Shown: positions 39,785 to 47,892, numbered from the stretch's first letter. The stretch: 48,546 nucleotides of DNA from Mycolicibacterium sp. P9-64 (GCF_008329605.1 NZ_NPKO01000022.1:1-48546); one strand, 5' to 3'. The notes: generated from the letters alone by a model not told the origin. Numbers and translations are program-made.

Positions 39785-41920
39785 ATGACCGCTCCGTCGT
39801 TGGTCCACCTCGCCCACCGCTACGGCGTGGCGACCCACTACGTCGACTGGATGGGCGGCAACCGGTCGGTGCCGGAATCGACCCTGGTGGCCGTGCTCGA
39901 CGCGCTCGGGGTGGCGGCAGGCACCGAAGAGGACAGGGCCGCAGCACATCTCGCCCACGCTCACGCTCACTGGCAGCGCACGCTGTCCCCCACCATCGTG
40001 GCCCGCGCCGATCGTGCGTCGTCGTTTTGGGTGCACGTCACACACGGCGACCCCGTCGGCGTGTGGATTCGGCTGGAGGACGGCACCGTTCGCGCAGGCC
40101 TTCGGCAGTTGCAGAACGACACCCCGCCCTACGATCTCGACGGTCGCCTCATCGGTGAGGCCACGTTCGAATTCCCCGCAGGGTTGCCGCTGGGGTACCA
40201 CCGACTGCACGTACAGGCCGGAGCGGAGCACGCCGACACCGCACTGATCGTCTGCCCCGGTGCGGCCGCACTTCCGCCGCGTCTCGGGGCTGGCCGGTCC
40301 TGGGGCTTGGCCGCCCAGCTGTACAGCGTGCGATCCGAACAGTCCTGGGGCATCGGCGACCTCACCGACCTGGCCGATCTCTCGGTGTGGTCGGCCGGTC
40401 ACGGCGCAGGCTTCGTCCTGGTGAACCCGCTGCACGCGGCGGCACCGAAGGCGCCGATGGAACCCTCTCCGTATCTGCCGACGTCGCGCAGGTTCGTCAA
40501 CCCGCTGTACCTGCGGGTCGAGGCGATCCCCGAGTTCGCCTACGTCCGCAACCGCGCGGGGTTGCGCAAGGCGCAATCCATCGTCCAGTCGAAGGCGAAG
40601 GCAGCCAAACTCATCGACAGGGATGCCACGTGGAAGATCAAGCGCGCGGCACTCAAAGACGTCTACCGGGTGCCGCGCTCGGCGGGCCGCGAGCTGGCCT
40701 ACGCCGCCTACCGCAAGCGCGAAGGCCAGAGCCTCGACGACTTCGCCATCTGGTGTGCGCTGGCGGAGAAGCACGGCAACGACTGGCACCGATGGCCAGA
40801 GGAACTGCACCATCCCAGGAGTGAGGCCGTCGCGGCCTTCGCCGCAAAGCGCGCCGATGCCGTCGACTTCCACCGGTGGCTGCAGTGGCAGTCCGACGAT
40901 CAGCTGACCAACGCTCAGGCCACCGCCCAGCAGGCGGGCATGGCGCTTGGCATCATGCACGATCTCGCGGTCGGGGTGGACCCCAACGGCGCCGACGCGT
41001 GGGCCTTGCAGGACGTGCTGGCCCTCGGGGTCAACGTGGGCGCGCCACCCGACGAGTTCAACCAGCTCGGCCAGGACTGGTCACAACCCCCGTGGCGGCC
41101 CGATCAGCTGGTCGAGGCCGGCTACGAGCCGTTCCGCGCCGTGGTCAACGCGATGCTGCGGCACGCGGGCGGCGTCCGCGTCGACCACATCATCGGGCTG
41201 TTCCGGCTGTGGTGGATCCCGAAGGGGGCGTCCCCCACCGATGGCACCTACGTCCGGTACGACCACGAGGCGATGCTCGGCATCCTCGTCCTGGAGGCGC
41301 ATCGCGCCGGGGCGGTCGTCGTGGGCGAGGATCTGGGCACCGTCGAGCCGTGGGCCCGCGACTACATGCGCGAGCGCGGACTGCTCGGCACGTCGATCCT
41401 GTGGTTCGAGCTGGACCGCGACGGGGACGGCGGGCCGCTGCGCGCCGAGCGGTGGCGCGAGTACTGCCTTTCCTCGGTCACCACGCACGATCTGCCGCCG
41501 ACCGCGGGCTACCTGGCCGGCGAGCACGTCCGGCTCCGCGAGGAGCTCAACCTGCTCACCAGGCCCGCGGACGAGGAACTCGCCGCCGACAAGGCCGAAC
41601 AGGCCGCCTGGCTGGCCGAGCTGCGTCGCGTCGGCCTGCTGCACGAGGGCGAGGAGCCCAGCACCGAGGAGATCGTCCTCGCGCTCTACGAATACCTCGG
41701 CAGGACGCCGTCCCGCCTGCTCGCGCTGGCCTTGCCGGATGCCGTCGGCGACGTTCGCACCCAGAATCAGCCAGGCACCGTCGACGAATACCCGAACTGG
41801 CGGGTGCCGCTGGCAGGCCCCGACGGCAGGCCGATGCTGCTGGAGGAGGTGTTCACCGACCCACGCGCCGACGCTCTCGCCGAGGCGATGCGGGCCCAGG
41901 TAACACTGAGCGTGGAGTGA
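39785..41920 (+). CDS. malQ: 4-alpha-glucanotransferase (amylomaltase)
   Basis: 711 residues of GH77, which transfer alpha-1,4-glucan segments in maltodextrin metabolism. After an N-terminal beta domain (about 1-170), the catalytic barrel has RSWGLAAQLYSVRSEQSWGI, EPSPYLPTSRRFVNPLYLRV, GGVRVDHIIGLFRLWWIPKG with the nucleophile Asp in RVDHI, VVGEDLGTVEPWARD with the acid/base Glu, and SVTTHDLPPTAGYLAG with the transition-state Asp. C-terminal tail VDEYPNWRVPLAGPDGRPML is typical. Usual length is about 700 for the actinobacterial form. ATG 39785 has no clear ribosome site or -10, so the start is set by family alignment. Divergent from the TetR gene. Confidence 0.94.
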   Translation: MTAPSLVHLAHRYGVATHYVDWMGGNRSVPESTLVAVLDALGVAAGTEEDRAAAHLAHAHAHWQRTLSPTIVARADRASSFWVHVTHGDPVGVWIRLEDGTVRAGLRQLQNDTPPYDLDGRLIGEATFEFPAGLPLGYHRLHVQAGAEHADTALIVCPGAAALPPRLGAGRSWGLAAQLYSVRSEQSWGIGDLTDLADLSVWSAGHGAGFVLVNPLHAAAPKAPMEPSPYLPTSRRFVNPLYLRVEAIPEFAYVRNRAGLRKAQSIVQSKAKAAKLIDRDATWKIKRAALKDVYRVPRSAGRELAYAAYRKREGQSLDDFAIWCALAEKHGNDWHRWPEELHHPRSEAVAAFAAKRADAVDFHRWLQWQSDDQLTNAQATAQQAGMALGIMHDLAVGVDPNGADAWALQDVLALGVNVGAPPDEFNQLGQDWSQPPWRPDQLVEAGYEPFRAVVNAMLRHAGGVRVDHIIGLFRLWWIPKGASPTDGTYVRYDHEAMLGILVLEAHRAGAVVVGEDLGTVEPWARDYMRERGLLGTSILWFELDRDGDGGPLRAERWREYCLSSVTTHDLPPTAGYLAGEHVRLREELNLLTRPADEELAADKAEQAAWLAELRRVGLLHEGEEPSTEEIVLALYEYLGRTPSRLLALALPDAVGDVRTQNQPGTVDEYPNWRVPLAGPDGRPMLLEEVFTDPRADALAEAMRAQVTLSVE

Positions 41921-41950
41921 CCGAAGTTCACTCGAGAGGCTCGATTGCGA

Positions 41951-41956
41951 TAACCT
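41951..41956 (+). promoter_or_regulatory. Candidate -10 of the secreted PASTA-like gene
   Basis: TAACCT, 29 nt before the GTG at 41986; a start near 41963 would give a leader of about 23 nt that contains GGAGG (41977-41981). Confidence 0.45.
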
Positions 41957-41985
41957 CGCTACGCACCGCGACACTCGGAGGTCAC

Positions 41986-42396
41986 GTGAAGAAGCTTGTT
42001 GTGCTGGGAGCCGGCACGTTCGCAGTCGTTGGAGCAGCCCTGCTCAGCCCTGCAGTCGCCTACTCCGACCCGGGTACGAGCTCGCTCAACGTCGTCGGCG
42101 AGCCCTACGGCAGGGCCGTCGGGATCCTGAAGAGCCAGGGCGTCAAGCCGTCGTTCGGTGGCTCGGTCGGTAGCGACCTGCCCCAGGCGGCATGCATCGT
42201 CGACTCGCAGAAGGTGACGTCTCAGGGCCGGATGATCCTGATGCTGAACTGCACCCAGAAGGCCGCGGACGACGCGACCGCCAGCCAGCCCGCAGCACAG
42301 ACCGCACCCGGCGCCGCGCCTGGTGCGCCGGGCGCGGCGACACCGGGGCAGGGTACTTACGGTCACACCATCGGGCAGCCCATCCCCGTCGGCTGA
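41986..42396 (+). CDS. Small secreted protein with a single PASTA-like domain
   Basis: 136 residues from GTG 41986 (GGAGG 4 nt upstream). A signal peptide (KKLVVLGAGTFAVVGAALLS, cleaved near AYS-DPG at about residue 26) is followed by about 60 residues with the pattern of PASTA repeats (NVVGEPYGRAVGILKSQGVK then SQGRMILMLNCTQ) and one cysteine pair, and a disordered Ala/Gly/Pro tail. In PknB, PASTA repeats bind peptidoglycan; this stand-alone protein has none of the kinase parts. The next gene is a kinase that lacks such a domain. A lone secreted sensor partner is a hypothesis. Strand and signal peptide are clear; domain identity is tentative. Confidence 0.75.
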   Translation: MKKLVVLGAGTFAVVGAALLSPAVAYSDPGTSSLNVVGEPYGRAVGILKSQGVKPSFGGSVGSDLPQAACIVDSQKVTSQGRMILMLNCTQKAADDATASQPAAQTAPGAAPGAPGAATPGQGTYGHTIGQPIPVG

Positions 42397-42445
42397 CGGT
42401 CCCGCCACCCCGCTCTAGCGCCCCCAGACCGGCGCCACCGCGGTC

Positions 42446-42451
42446 TACTAT
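42446..42451 (+). promoter_or_regulatory. Leaderless promoter -10 of Ser/Thr kinase 1
   Basis: TACTAT followed by exactly 6 nt (TCCGGC) and ATG 42458, and no ribosome site. The kinase should therefore be made from a leaderless transcript even though another gene lies 61 bp upstream. Confidence 0.55.
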
Positions 42452-42457
42452 TCCGGC

Positions 42458-43870
42458 ATGCCGTTGTCCCGCAGACCGTTCGACGCAGGAACGATCTTCG
42501 CGGGCTACACCATCGTGCGGCGCCTCGGCTCTGGCGGCATGGGTGAGGTCTACCTCGCCACGCACCCCCGACTCCCCCGCCAGGACGCCCTGAAAGTGCT
42601 CAGGCCCGAGGTGTCGGCAGACGGTGAGTACCGCGAGCGGTTCCATCGGGAGGCCGATATCGCGGCCACGCTGTGGCACCCCCACATCGTCGGCGTGCAC
42701 GATCGCGGCGAGTTCGATGGCCAACTGTGGATCTCCATGGACTACGTCGACGGCACCGACGCCGGCCGGCTGCAGCGCGACCAGTATCCCGATGGGATGC
42801 CACCTGCCGACGTCGCGGAGATCGTCGCCGCGGTGGCGGACGCCCTGGACTACGCACACCAACGCAACCTGCTGCACCGCGACGTCAAACCGGCCAACAT
42901 CCTGGTGGCCGAGGACGACCAACGCATCCTGCTGGCCGACTTCGGGATCGCCCGCTGGGTCGACGACCCAAGCGGTTTGACCGCGACCAACATGACCGTC
43001 GGCACGGTGTCCTACGCGGCCCCCGAGCAGTTGATGGGTGGGCAGCTGGACGGCCGCGCCGACCAATACGCGCTTGCCGCCACGGCATATCACCTGTTGA
43101 CGGGCTCGCCACCGTTCCACCACACCAATCCGGCCGTCGTGATCAGTCAGCATCTCAGCGCAACGCCGCCCGTAATGGGCGATCGCCGCCCCGAGCTGGC
43201 TGCGCTCGATCCCGTGCTGGCCAGGGCGTTGTCGAAGGAGCCCGACGACCGCTTCGAGCGCTGCGCCGACTTCGCCCGCGCGCTGGGGCACCGGGTCGGC
43301 GCTGATCAGCCCGACGCGACCCGGCTGGCTCGCGCCGCCGACACACCGAAGGCCAGCCGGTCGTTGATGCGCCCTGGCGTGATCGTTCCCGCCATTCTGG
43401 CGATCCTGTTGGTGGTCGCAATCGGCTTCGCGATGCTCGAGCTCAACCGCGCCGACGACGAGAAGGCCGCCCCGAGAGCGAGCGGTACCTCCGTGACGTC
43501 CTCCCGCGTGACGCCGTTGCCTCCGCCCCCCGAGCCACCGCCCTCGCCGTCGGCGTCTCCCGCCGTGACGACCACGAGCCCGTCGGCCACGACGACGGCC
43601 GCGGTCATCGGCGCCGACTGCGCGCCGCTCGGCAGCACCGCCACGACCGCCAGCGGCGCAACGGCCTACTGCGCCACGCTGCAGAACACCAACGCAACCA
43701 TCTGGTCACTGAGCCAGGGCACCGTGGCAAGCCCCACGGTCACGACCGAGCCGACCGACCAGCCACTGCCCATCGAGGAGGAGTCGCCGGTGCGGGTGTG
43801 CATGCAGCAGACCGGTCAGACACGTCGGCAGTGCCGCGAGGACATCCGACGAAGCAACGGGCTGCCGTGA
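42458..43870 (+). CDS. Transmembrane Ser/Thr protein kinase (PknB-type), kinase 1
   Basis: 470 residues. The kinase domain is complete: Gly loop GSGGMGEVY (24-32), Lys46 in ALKVL, HRDVKPANIL with Asp142, DFG 161-163 and SYAAPE with APE 188-190. A transmembrane helix (about 307-328, GVIVPAILAILLVVAIGFAM) leads to a Pro/Ser/Thr linker and a small extracellular domain (about 385-470) with four cysteines, C388, C399-region and two near the end (CMQQTGQTRRQC), likely two disulfides. It would read an external signal; the ligand is unknown. The stop TGA overlaps the GTG of the F420 enzyme as GTGA, so kinase and oxidoreductase are made together. It does not match a named Pkn by eye. Confidence 0.92.
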   Translation: MPLSRRPFDAGTIFAGYTIVRRLGSGGMGEVYLATHPRLPRQDALKVLRPEVSADGEYRERFHREADIAATLWHPHIVGVHDRGEFDGQLWISMDYVDGTDAGRLQRDQYPDGMPPADVAEIVAAVADALDYAHQRNLLHRDVKPANILVAEDDQRILLADFGIARWVDDPSGLTATNMTVGTVSYAAPEQLMGGQLDGRADQYALAATAYHLLTGSPPFHHTNPAVVISQHLSATPPVMGDRRPELAALDPVLARALSKEPDDRFERCADFARALGHRVGADQPDATRLARAADTPKASRSLMRPGVIVPAILAILLVVAIGFAMLELNRADDEKAAPRASGTSVTSSRVTPLPPPPEPPPSPSASPAVTTTSPSATTTAAVIGADCAPLGSTATTASGATAYCATLQNTNATIWSLSQGTVASPTVTTEPTDQPLPIEEESPVRVCMQQTGQTRRQCREDIRRSNGLP

Positions 43871-44754
43871 CGGACCTGCCCAAGTTCGCCGTGATCGCTC
43901 CGGTCGCGGCGGGCGTCACCGCTGACCCGACGTGGATGACGACGTTCGCGCGCCACGTCGAGGCGTGCGGTTTCGAGTCGATCGTCGCCGTCGAGCACAC
44001 GGTGCTGATGACGCAGTACGACAGCGTCTACCCGTACGATTCGTCGGGCCGGGTCGAGATCCCCGCGGACTGTCCGGTGCCGGATCCCCTTGACCTGCTT
44101 GCCTTCCTGGCCGCGAGTACGACGACGCTGGGGTTGGCGACCGGTGTGCTGGTGTTGCCGAATCACCACCCGGTGGTGCTGGCCAAGCGCGTCGCCACCC
44201 TCGATGCGTTGTCGGGTGGCCGGGTGCGCCTCGCGGTCGGCATGGGGTGGTTGCGTGAGGAGATCGAGGCGTGCGGTGCGCCCTTCGAGAGTCGTGGCCG
44301 CCGCGCCGACGAGCAGATTCAGGTGCTGCGACTGCTGTGGGAAGACCGCCCCGAAGGGGCGGCCTTTTGCGGTGAGTTCTTCCAATTCGCCCATGCTGCT
44401 TGCCATCCCACACCGTCTGAGCGAATACCGATCCACATCGGCGGGCACACCCGCGCGGCGGCTCGGCGAGCGGGACGCCTCGGTGACGGCCTTCAGCCGC
44501 TGGGGGTCGGCGGTGCCGAGTTGGCCGAACTGGTCGCGATCATGCGCGAGGAAGCCGAACGCGCGGGACGCGATCCCGATGCATTGGAACTGAGCCTTGG
44601 ACACATGGTCGAGAAGATCGACGGTGAGCGGGCAGGCCGGCTCGCGGAGTTGGGCGCCGACCGGGTGGTACTGGCGATGCCCCAGACCGCCGACCTCGAC
44701 GAGGCCTGCGATGCGGTGTCACGGTGCGCACAACGGCTGGCCCTGACCTCGTGA
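43867..44754 (+). CDS. F420-dependent LLM-class oxidoreductase (TIGR03619-like)
   Basis: 295-residue luciferase-like monooxygenase barrel. MTDLPKFAVIAPVAAGVTAD opens it; then RHVEACGFESIVAVEHTVLM, PLDLLAFLAASTTTLGLATG, VLPNHHPVVLAKRVATLDAL, GGRVRLAVGMGWLREEIEAC and IPIHIGGHTRAAARRAGRLG, all typical F420-binding LLM motifs. The class oxidises or reduces small organic substrates with F420; the substrate is unknown. GTG 43867 overlaps the kinase stop as GTGA; its own stop overlaps the next GTG in the same way (44751). Being chained to a kinase suggests its dosage or activity is linked to that signal. Confidence 0.9.
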   Translation: MTDLPKFAVIAPVAAGVTADPTWMTTFARHVEACGFESIVAVEHTVLMTQYDSVYPYDSSGRVEIPADCPVPDPLDLLAFLAASTTTLGLATGVLVLPNHHPVVLAKRVATLDALSGGRVRLAVGMGWLREEIEACGAPFESRGRRADEQIQVLRLLWEDRPEGAAFCGEFFQFAHAACHPTPSERIPIHIGGHTRAAARRAGRLGDGLQPLGVGGAELAELVAIMREEAERAGRDPDALELSLGHMVEKIDGERAGRLAELGADRVVLAMPQTADLDEACDAVSRCAQRLALTS

Positions 44755-45308
44755 CGCTGCCCATCGCCGACCGGCTGGCCGTTGCCGACCTAGTTCATCT
44801 ATATGCGGCCGCCGTCGATGATCGCCGCTTCGACGACGTCGTCGAATTGTTCACGGAGACAGCCGAATTGCATCTGCCCGATCCGCCGCGCATCTTGGAC
44901 CCGATTCGGGTGCTGCATGGCCGAGACGGCGTCCGCGCCGCGATGAAGGCGCTCGTCGTCGCTCGGACCGAGCACGCGATCGTTGGCGAGGTGTACTCCG
45001 AGGGTCCGGTACCTGGCTATGCGCTCGGCAGGATCACGGCCATCGCCCATCACTGGACGCGTCGCGCCGAAGAGGTGTCCGATCTTGTCTGGCACATCCG
45101 TTACGACGACGAGTACATGCGGACGAAGTCGGGGTGGCGGATCCATGGCCGCGCGCTGACGATCAACGCGATCGAGGCGCGACCCGTCAGGCGTCTGCGA
45201 GACGTGCCTCCAGTTGATCGAGCAGCTGCTGCTGACCCTTCAGCAGCTTCAACCGAGCCTCTGACACGGAAAGCCATGCGACCCGGTCGATCTCGAGGAA
45301 CTCCCTGA
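44751..45308 (+). CDS. NTF2/SnoaL-like protein with an antisense-encoded tail
   Basis: 185 residues from GTG 44751, coupled to the LLM gene by GTGA. About residues 1-143 form a typical SnoaL-like cone fold: LAVADLVHLYAAAVDDRRFD, DVVELFTETAELHLPDPPRI and KSGWRIHGRALTINAIEARP. The family includes polyketide cyclases, dehydratases and binding proteins. The last 40 or so residues (RLRDVPPVDRAAAADPSAAS onward, rich in Arg/Pro/Ala) are encoded opposite the conserved C-terminus of the Nudix gene (45187-45308, 122 bp), look unlike a domain and probably arose by loss of an earlier stop. The core fold is sound; activity is unknown. Confidence 0.75.
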   Translation: MTLPIADRLAVADLVHLYAAAVDDRRFDDVVELFTETAELHLPDPPRILDPIRVLHGRDGVRAAMKALVVARTEHAIVGEVYSEGPVPGYALGRITAIAHHWTRRAEEVSDLVWHIRYDDEYMRTKSGWRIHGRALTINAIEARPVRRLRDVPPVDRAAAADPSAASTEPLTRKAMRPGRSRGTP

Positions 45309-45654
45309 GTTTTCCCGAACCCCTCGGCCACTCCAGTTCGAAGGTGTTGCTCTTGCTGTTGGTGACGTCCAGGTCAGCGCGGACTGCGAAGGCGGTGACG
45401 ATCTTGCCGCCGGGTTGCTTTATGGGAGCGAAGTCGAGGCGAGGCCCGTCCGGCACGTCGAACCCGATCTCCTCCTTGAACTCGCGCTGGGCGGCGGTCC
45501 ATGGGTCTTCGCCATCGGCGTACTCGCCCTTCGGGATCGACCACGCCCCTTCGTCCTTGCGCGCCCAGAACGGCCCACCGGGATGGCCGACCAATACTTC
45601 GGGCACACCATCGACGATCCGGTACAGCAGGAGACCAGCGCTGCGTTTTGGCAC
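45187..45654 (-). CDS. Nudix hydrolase
   Basis: 155 residues with an exact Nudix box GX5EX7REUXEEXGU: G43, E49, R57-E58, E61-E62 and G64 in GEYADGEDPWTAAQREFKEE followed by IGF. It hydrolyses a nucleoside-diphosphate linked to another group; Mg2+ binds the glutamates. N-terminus KRSAGLLLYRIVDGVPEVLV and C-terminus EFLEIDRVAWLSVSEARLKL resemble NTP pyrophosphohydrolases of the ADP-ribose/8-oxo-dGTP type, exact substrate unknown. GTG 45654 follows the methyltransferase stop by 9 bp, so they are co-transcribed. Its last 41 codons overlap the NTF2-like gene on the other strand. Confidence 0.92.
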   Translation of the reverse strand: MPKRSAGLLLYRIVDGVPEVLVGHPGGPFWARKDEGAWSIPKGEYADGEDPWTAAQREFKEEIGFDVPDGPRLDFAPIKQPGGKIVTAFAVRADLDVTNSKSNTFELEWPRGSGKLREFLEIDRVAWLSVSEARLKLLKGQQQLLDQLEARLADA

Positions 45655-45663
45655 CCGCTCACC

Positions 45664-46434
45664 CTAAGGGCGCGGCCGAGCGGTTATCAGCAGGGCGTCT
45701 CCGCCCGCGGTGACGCCTGCGGCTCCGATGTAATCAGCGAGCCGGTTGCGCAACTCGCTGGCCTTGTCGGGCGGCAGGACCAGGTGGTTGGAGTAGGTGA
45801 ACACGAGGTCGAGCCACGCGTCGCGGTCGTAGTGCGCCTCGCGCTGGTAGGTGTGCTGGCAGACGGTGAACCCGGCGTTCTCGAGCACGTCGTCGACGCG
45901 GGCGACGTCCAGCCCGGGGCTGGTCGGCGTCGGGGTCACCAGTGGCGAGCCGGGCTCCATGAAGTCGCGGTAGATCGGTGCGAAGTCGCTGCGCGACGGC
46001 GAGACCGGAAAGATCCGGTTCCACGCCAGCGCCAGCTGACCTCGGCCGGTCAGCAACCGCCGAACCTTGGGTAGAGCCGCGTCGGGGTCCACCCAGTGGA
46101 ACGATTGCGCGAACAGGACCAGGTCGAACATCTGTCCAGCGGCGTCCCACTCCTCGAACGTCGCGGCCTGCGTGCGTATGCCCTTCTCCGCGGCGAGTTC
46201 GGCCATCCGCTGATCGGGCTCCAGCGCGAGCACGTCGACGCCGCGGTCGGCCAGCTGTCGTGAGGCAATTCCGGTGCCCGCCCCGACGTCGAGCGCGGTG
46301 TCGGCGCCCGCGGCGACCAGGTCGTCGATCAACCGGGCCGGGTACTCCGGGCGGTGCCGGTCGTAGTCGCGTGCTGCGGCGCCGAACGAGCCGGCTCGTT
46401 CGCGTTGGTGATGGAGCCACTGGGATGAGGTCAT
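45664..46434 (-). CDS. Class I SAM-dependent methyltransferase
   Basis: 256 residues. Motif I is LDVGAGTG (48-55), with the acidic post-I residue in VDVLALEPDQRMAELAAEKG; motif region FDLVLFAQSFHWVDPDAALP follows (typical of Met_11/UbiE-like enzymes), and a C-terminal GGDALLITARPRP. The target (a small molecule or lipid) is unknown. GAGGAGG lies 7 nt before ATG 46434. It sits 19 bp after kinase 2 and precedes the Nudix gene, all on the minus strand, so kinase 2, methyltransferase and Nudix may be one unit. No frame or motif anomaly is seen. Confidence 0.92.
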   Translation of the reverse strand: MTSSQWLHHQRERAGSFGAAARDYDRHRPEYPARLIDDLVAAGADTALDVGAGTGIASRQLADRGVDVLALEPDQRMAELAAEKGIRTQAATFEEWDAAGQMFDLVLFAQSFHWVDPDAALPKVRRLLTGRGQLALAWNRIFPVSPSRSDFAPIYRDFMEPGSPLVTPTPTSPGLDVARVDDVLENAGFTVCQHTYQREAHYDRDAWLDLVFTYSNHLVLPPDKASELRNRLADYIGAAGVTAGGDALLITARPRP

Positions 46435-46453
46435 GGACGAACCCTCCTCGCGG

Positions 46454-47860
46454 TCAACTGGACGCGTACTGAATCATGGGCTCGGAGAACACTTCTCCGC
46501 TGGGCGTGATGATGGTCAGTGCGCCCGATCCGATCTCGTACCGCGTTCCGTCGGTTGGATTGGTCACGTTGAAGCCGTCCGCCGAGCGTACGGCGTGGTC
46601 GAGTTCGATCTGCGCTCCATCTCTCAAGCGGACGCCGCGGTAGTAGTACCCGTCCGTTCCGTAGCGGCAAACCACCAGCGCGGACGCCCCGGTCAGGCCA
46701 AGGGCGGCGGGGCGCTGACCTGGCGCGCACCGCGCGCCCGGGTATTCGACGAAACCGAGGCCGTCGGTACCGGGCAGGCTGACCGGCGGTGGCGTGGCCT
46801 CGGTGGGTTCAGTGGTTTCCGTGGCCTGGGAGCGCGTGCTGGTGATGGGCAAGCGGGTCATGGTGGCCGAGGTGGGTGTCGCGTTCTTGGTGTCGTCACT
46901 GCCGAAGGCCAACCACAGCCCGACGACTGCCGCCACCGCCAACAGGGCCACCGCGGCGGCGATGCCGACGACAGCTCCGCGTCCGGAACCGCGACGGGGA
47001 GAAGCGGTTTGCGGTGGGCTCGGTGCCGCGGCAACACTCATCGCCGCGGCCGACGCGGCCCGCGCCAACTCGCCGGCCGACGGGCAGCGGCCTGCCGGGT
47101 CCTTGGTCATCCCCCACAGGATCACTGCGTCGAACGACGAGTGCAGGCCAGGCTGAGTGACGCTCGGCCGGGGCGGCGGCGACAGCAGGTGCGCGCTCAT
47201 CAGGCTGGGCAGATCCCCCGTCGAGTACGGCGGTTGCCCTGTCAGGCATTCGAAGAGCACACACGCCAACGAGTAGACGTCGGCAGGCGGGCCAACCGGG
47301 CCGCCGGAGAACCGTTCGGGAGCCATGTATGCACACGACCCGATGGCCGAGCCTGCGCTCGTCAGGCCGGATTCTCCACCCGAATGCGCGATGCCGAAGT
47401 CCACCAGGTAGACGAACTCGTCGGGTGTCAGCAGCAGGTTCTCCGGCTTGACGTCGCGGTGCGTCAGTCCGCCGGCGTGCGCTGCATCGAGTGCCGCGGC
47501 GACCTGCGTGATGATCGCGACCGCGCGCGCTGGAACCATCGGGCCGCTGCGCGCCAGCACTGCCTTGAGGCTGGCTCCCTCGACCAACCGCATGTCGATG
47601 AACAGCACACCGTCGATCTCGCCGAAGTCGTGCACGGGAACGATGTGCGGTTCGTGCAGCCGTGCCGCCGTGCGCGATTCGCGCCGGAACCGCTCCTGAA
47701 AGCTGGGGTCGACTGCCAACTCGGGCCGCAGCAGCTTCAGCGCGACCATGCGATCCTTGACGGTGTCGTAGGCCTGGTAGACCTCACCCATGCCGCCCGC
47801 CCCGATGAGCGACCGGAGCTCGTACGGGCCGAACCTCTCGCCGACGCGTGGACCGGTCAT
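46454..47860 (-). CDS. Transmembrane Ser/Thr protein kinase (PknB-type), kinase 2
   Basis: 468 residues. Kinase domain: Gly loop GAGGMGEVY (20-28), Lys42 in VALKLL, THRDVKPENLL with Asp136, DFG 154-156 and YMAPE 178-182, all canonical. A transmembrane helix (about 296-318, AVVGIAAAVALLAVAAVVGL) leads through a Thr-rich linker to an extracellular domain (about 360-468) with two cysteines (C386-like and C404-like) in GARCAPGQRPAALGLTGASA, LVVCRYGTDGYYYRGVRLRD and IELDHAVRSADGFNVTNPTD, unlike kinase 1. ATG 47860 has no ribosome site; it overlaps the stop of a 7-codon ORF as ATGA whose own ATG is leaderless. An activation-loop DFG and HRD mark an active RD kinase. Confidence 0.9.
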   Translation of the reverse strand: MTGPRVGERFGPYELRSLIGAGGMGEVYQAYDTVKDRMVALKLLRPELAVDPSFQERFRRESRTAARLHEPHIVPVHDFGEIDGVLFIDMRLVEGASLKAVLARSGPMVPARAVAIITQVAAALDAAHAGGLTHRDVKPENLLLTPDEFVYLVDFGIAHSGGESGLTSAGSAIGSCAYMAPERFSGGPVGPPADVYSLACVLFECLTGQPPYSTGDLPSLMSAHLLSPPPRPSVTQPGLHSSFDAVILWGMTKDPAGRCPSAGELARAASAAAMSVAAAPSPPQTASPRRGSGRGAVVGIAAAVALLAVAAVVGLWLAFGSDDTKNATPTSATMTRLPITSTRSQATETTEPTEATPPPVSLPGTDGLGFVEYPGARCAPGQRPAALGLTGASALVVCRYGTDGYYYRGVRLRDGAQIELDHAVRSADGFNVTNPTDGTRYEIGSGALTIITPSGEVFSEPMIQYASS

Positions 47861-47880
47861 CCGGCAACGGGATCGGGCAT
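47857..47880 (-). CDS. Leaderless 7-codon mini-ORF before kinase 2
   Basis: The minus-strand ATG 47880 lies exactly 6 nt after the -10 TACGCT, so transcription should begin on it. It reads MPDPVAG and stops in TGA overlapping the kinase ATG (47860) as ATGA. If translated, kinase synthesis depends on re-initiation after this peptide. Confidence 0.4.
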   Translation of the reverse strand: MPDPVAG

Positions 47881-47886
47881 CGGTTG

Positions 47887-47892
47887 AGCGTA
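47887..47892 (-). promoter_or_regulatory. Leaderless promoter -10 before kinase 2 mini-ORF
   Basis: TACGCT (47892-47887), 6 nt spacer CAACCG, then ATG 47880. It lies in the 42-bp gap to the HNH gene. Confidence 0.5.
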
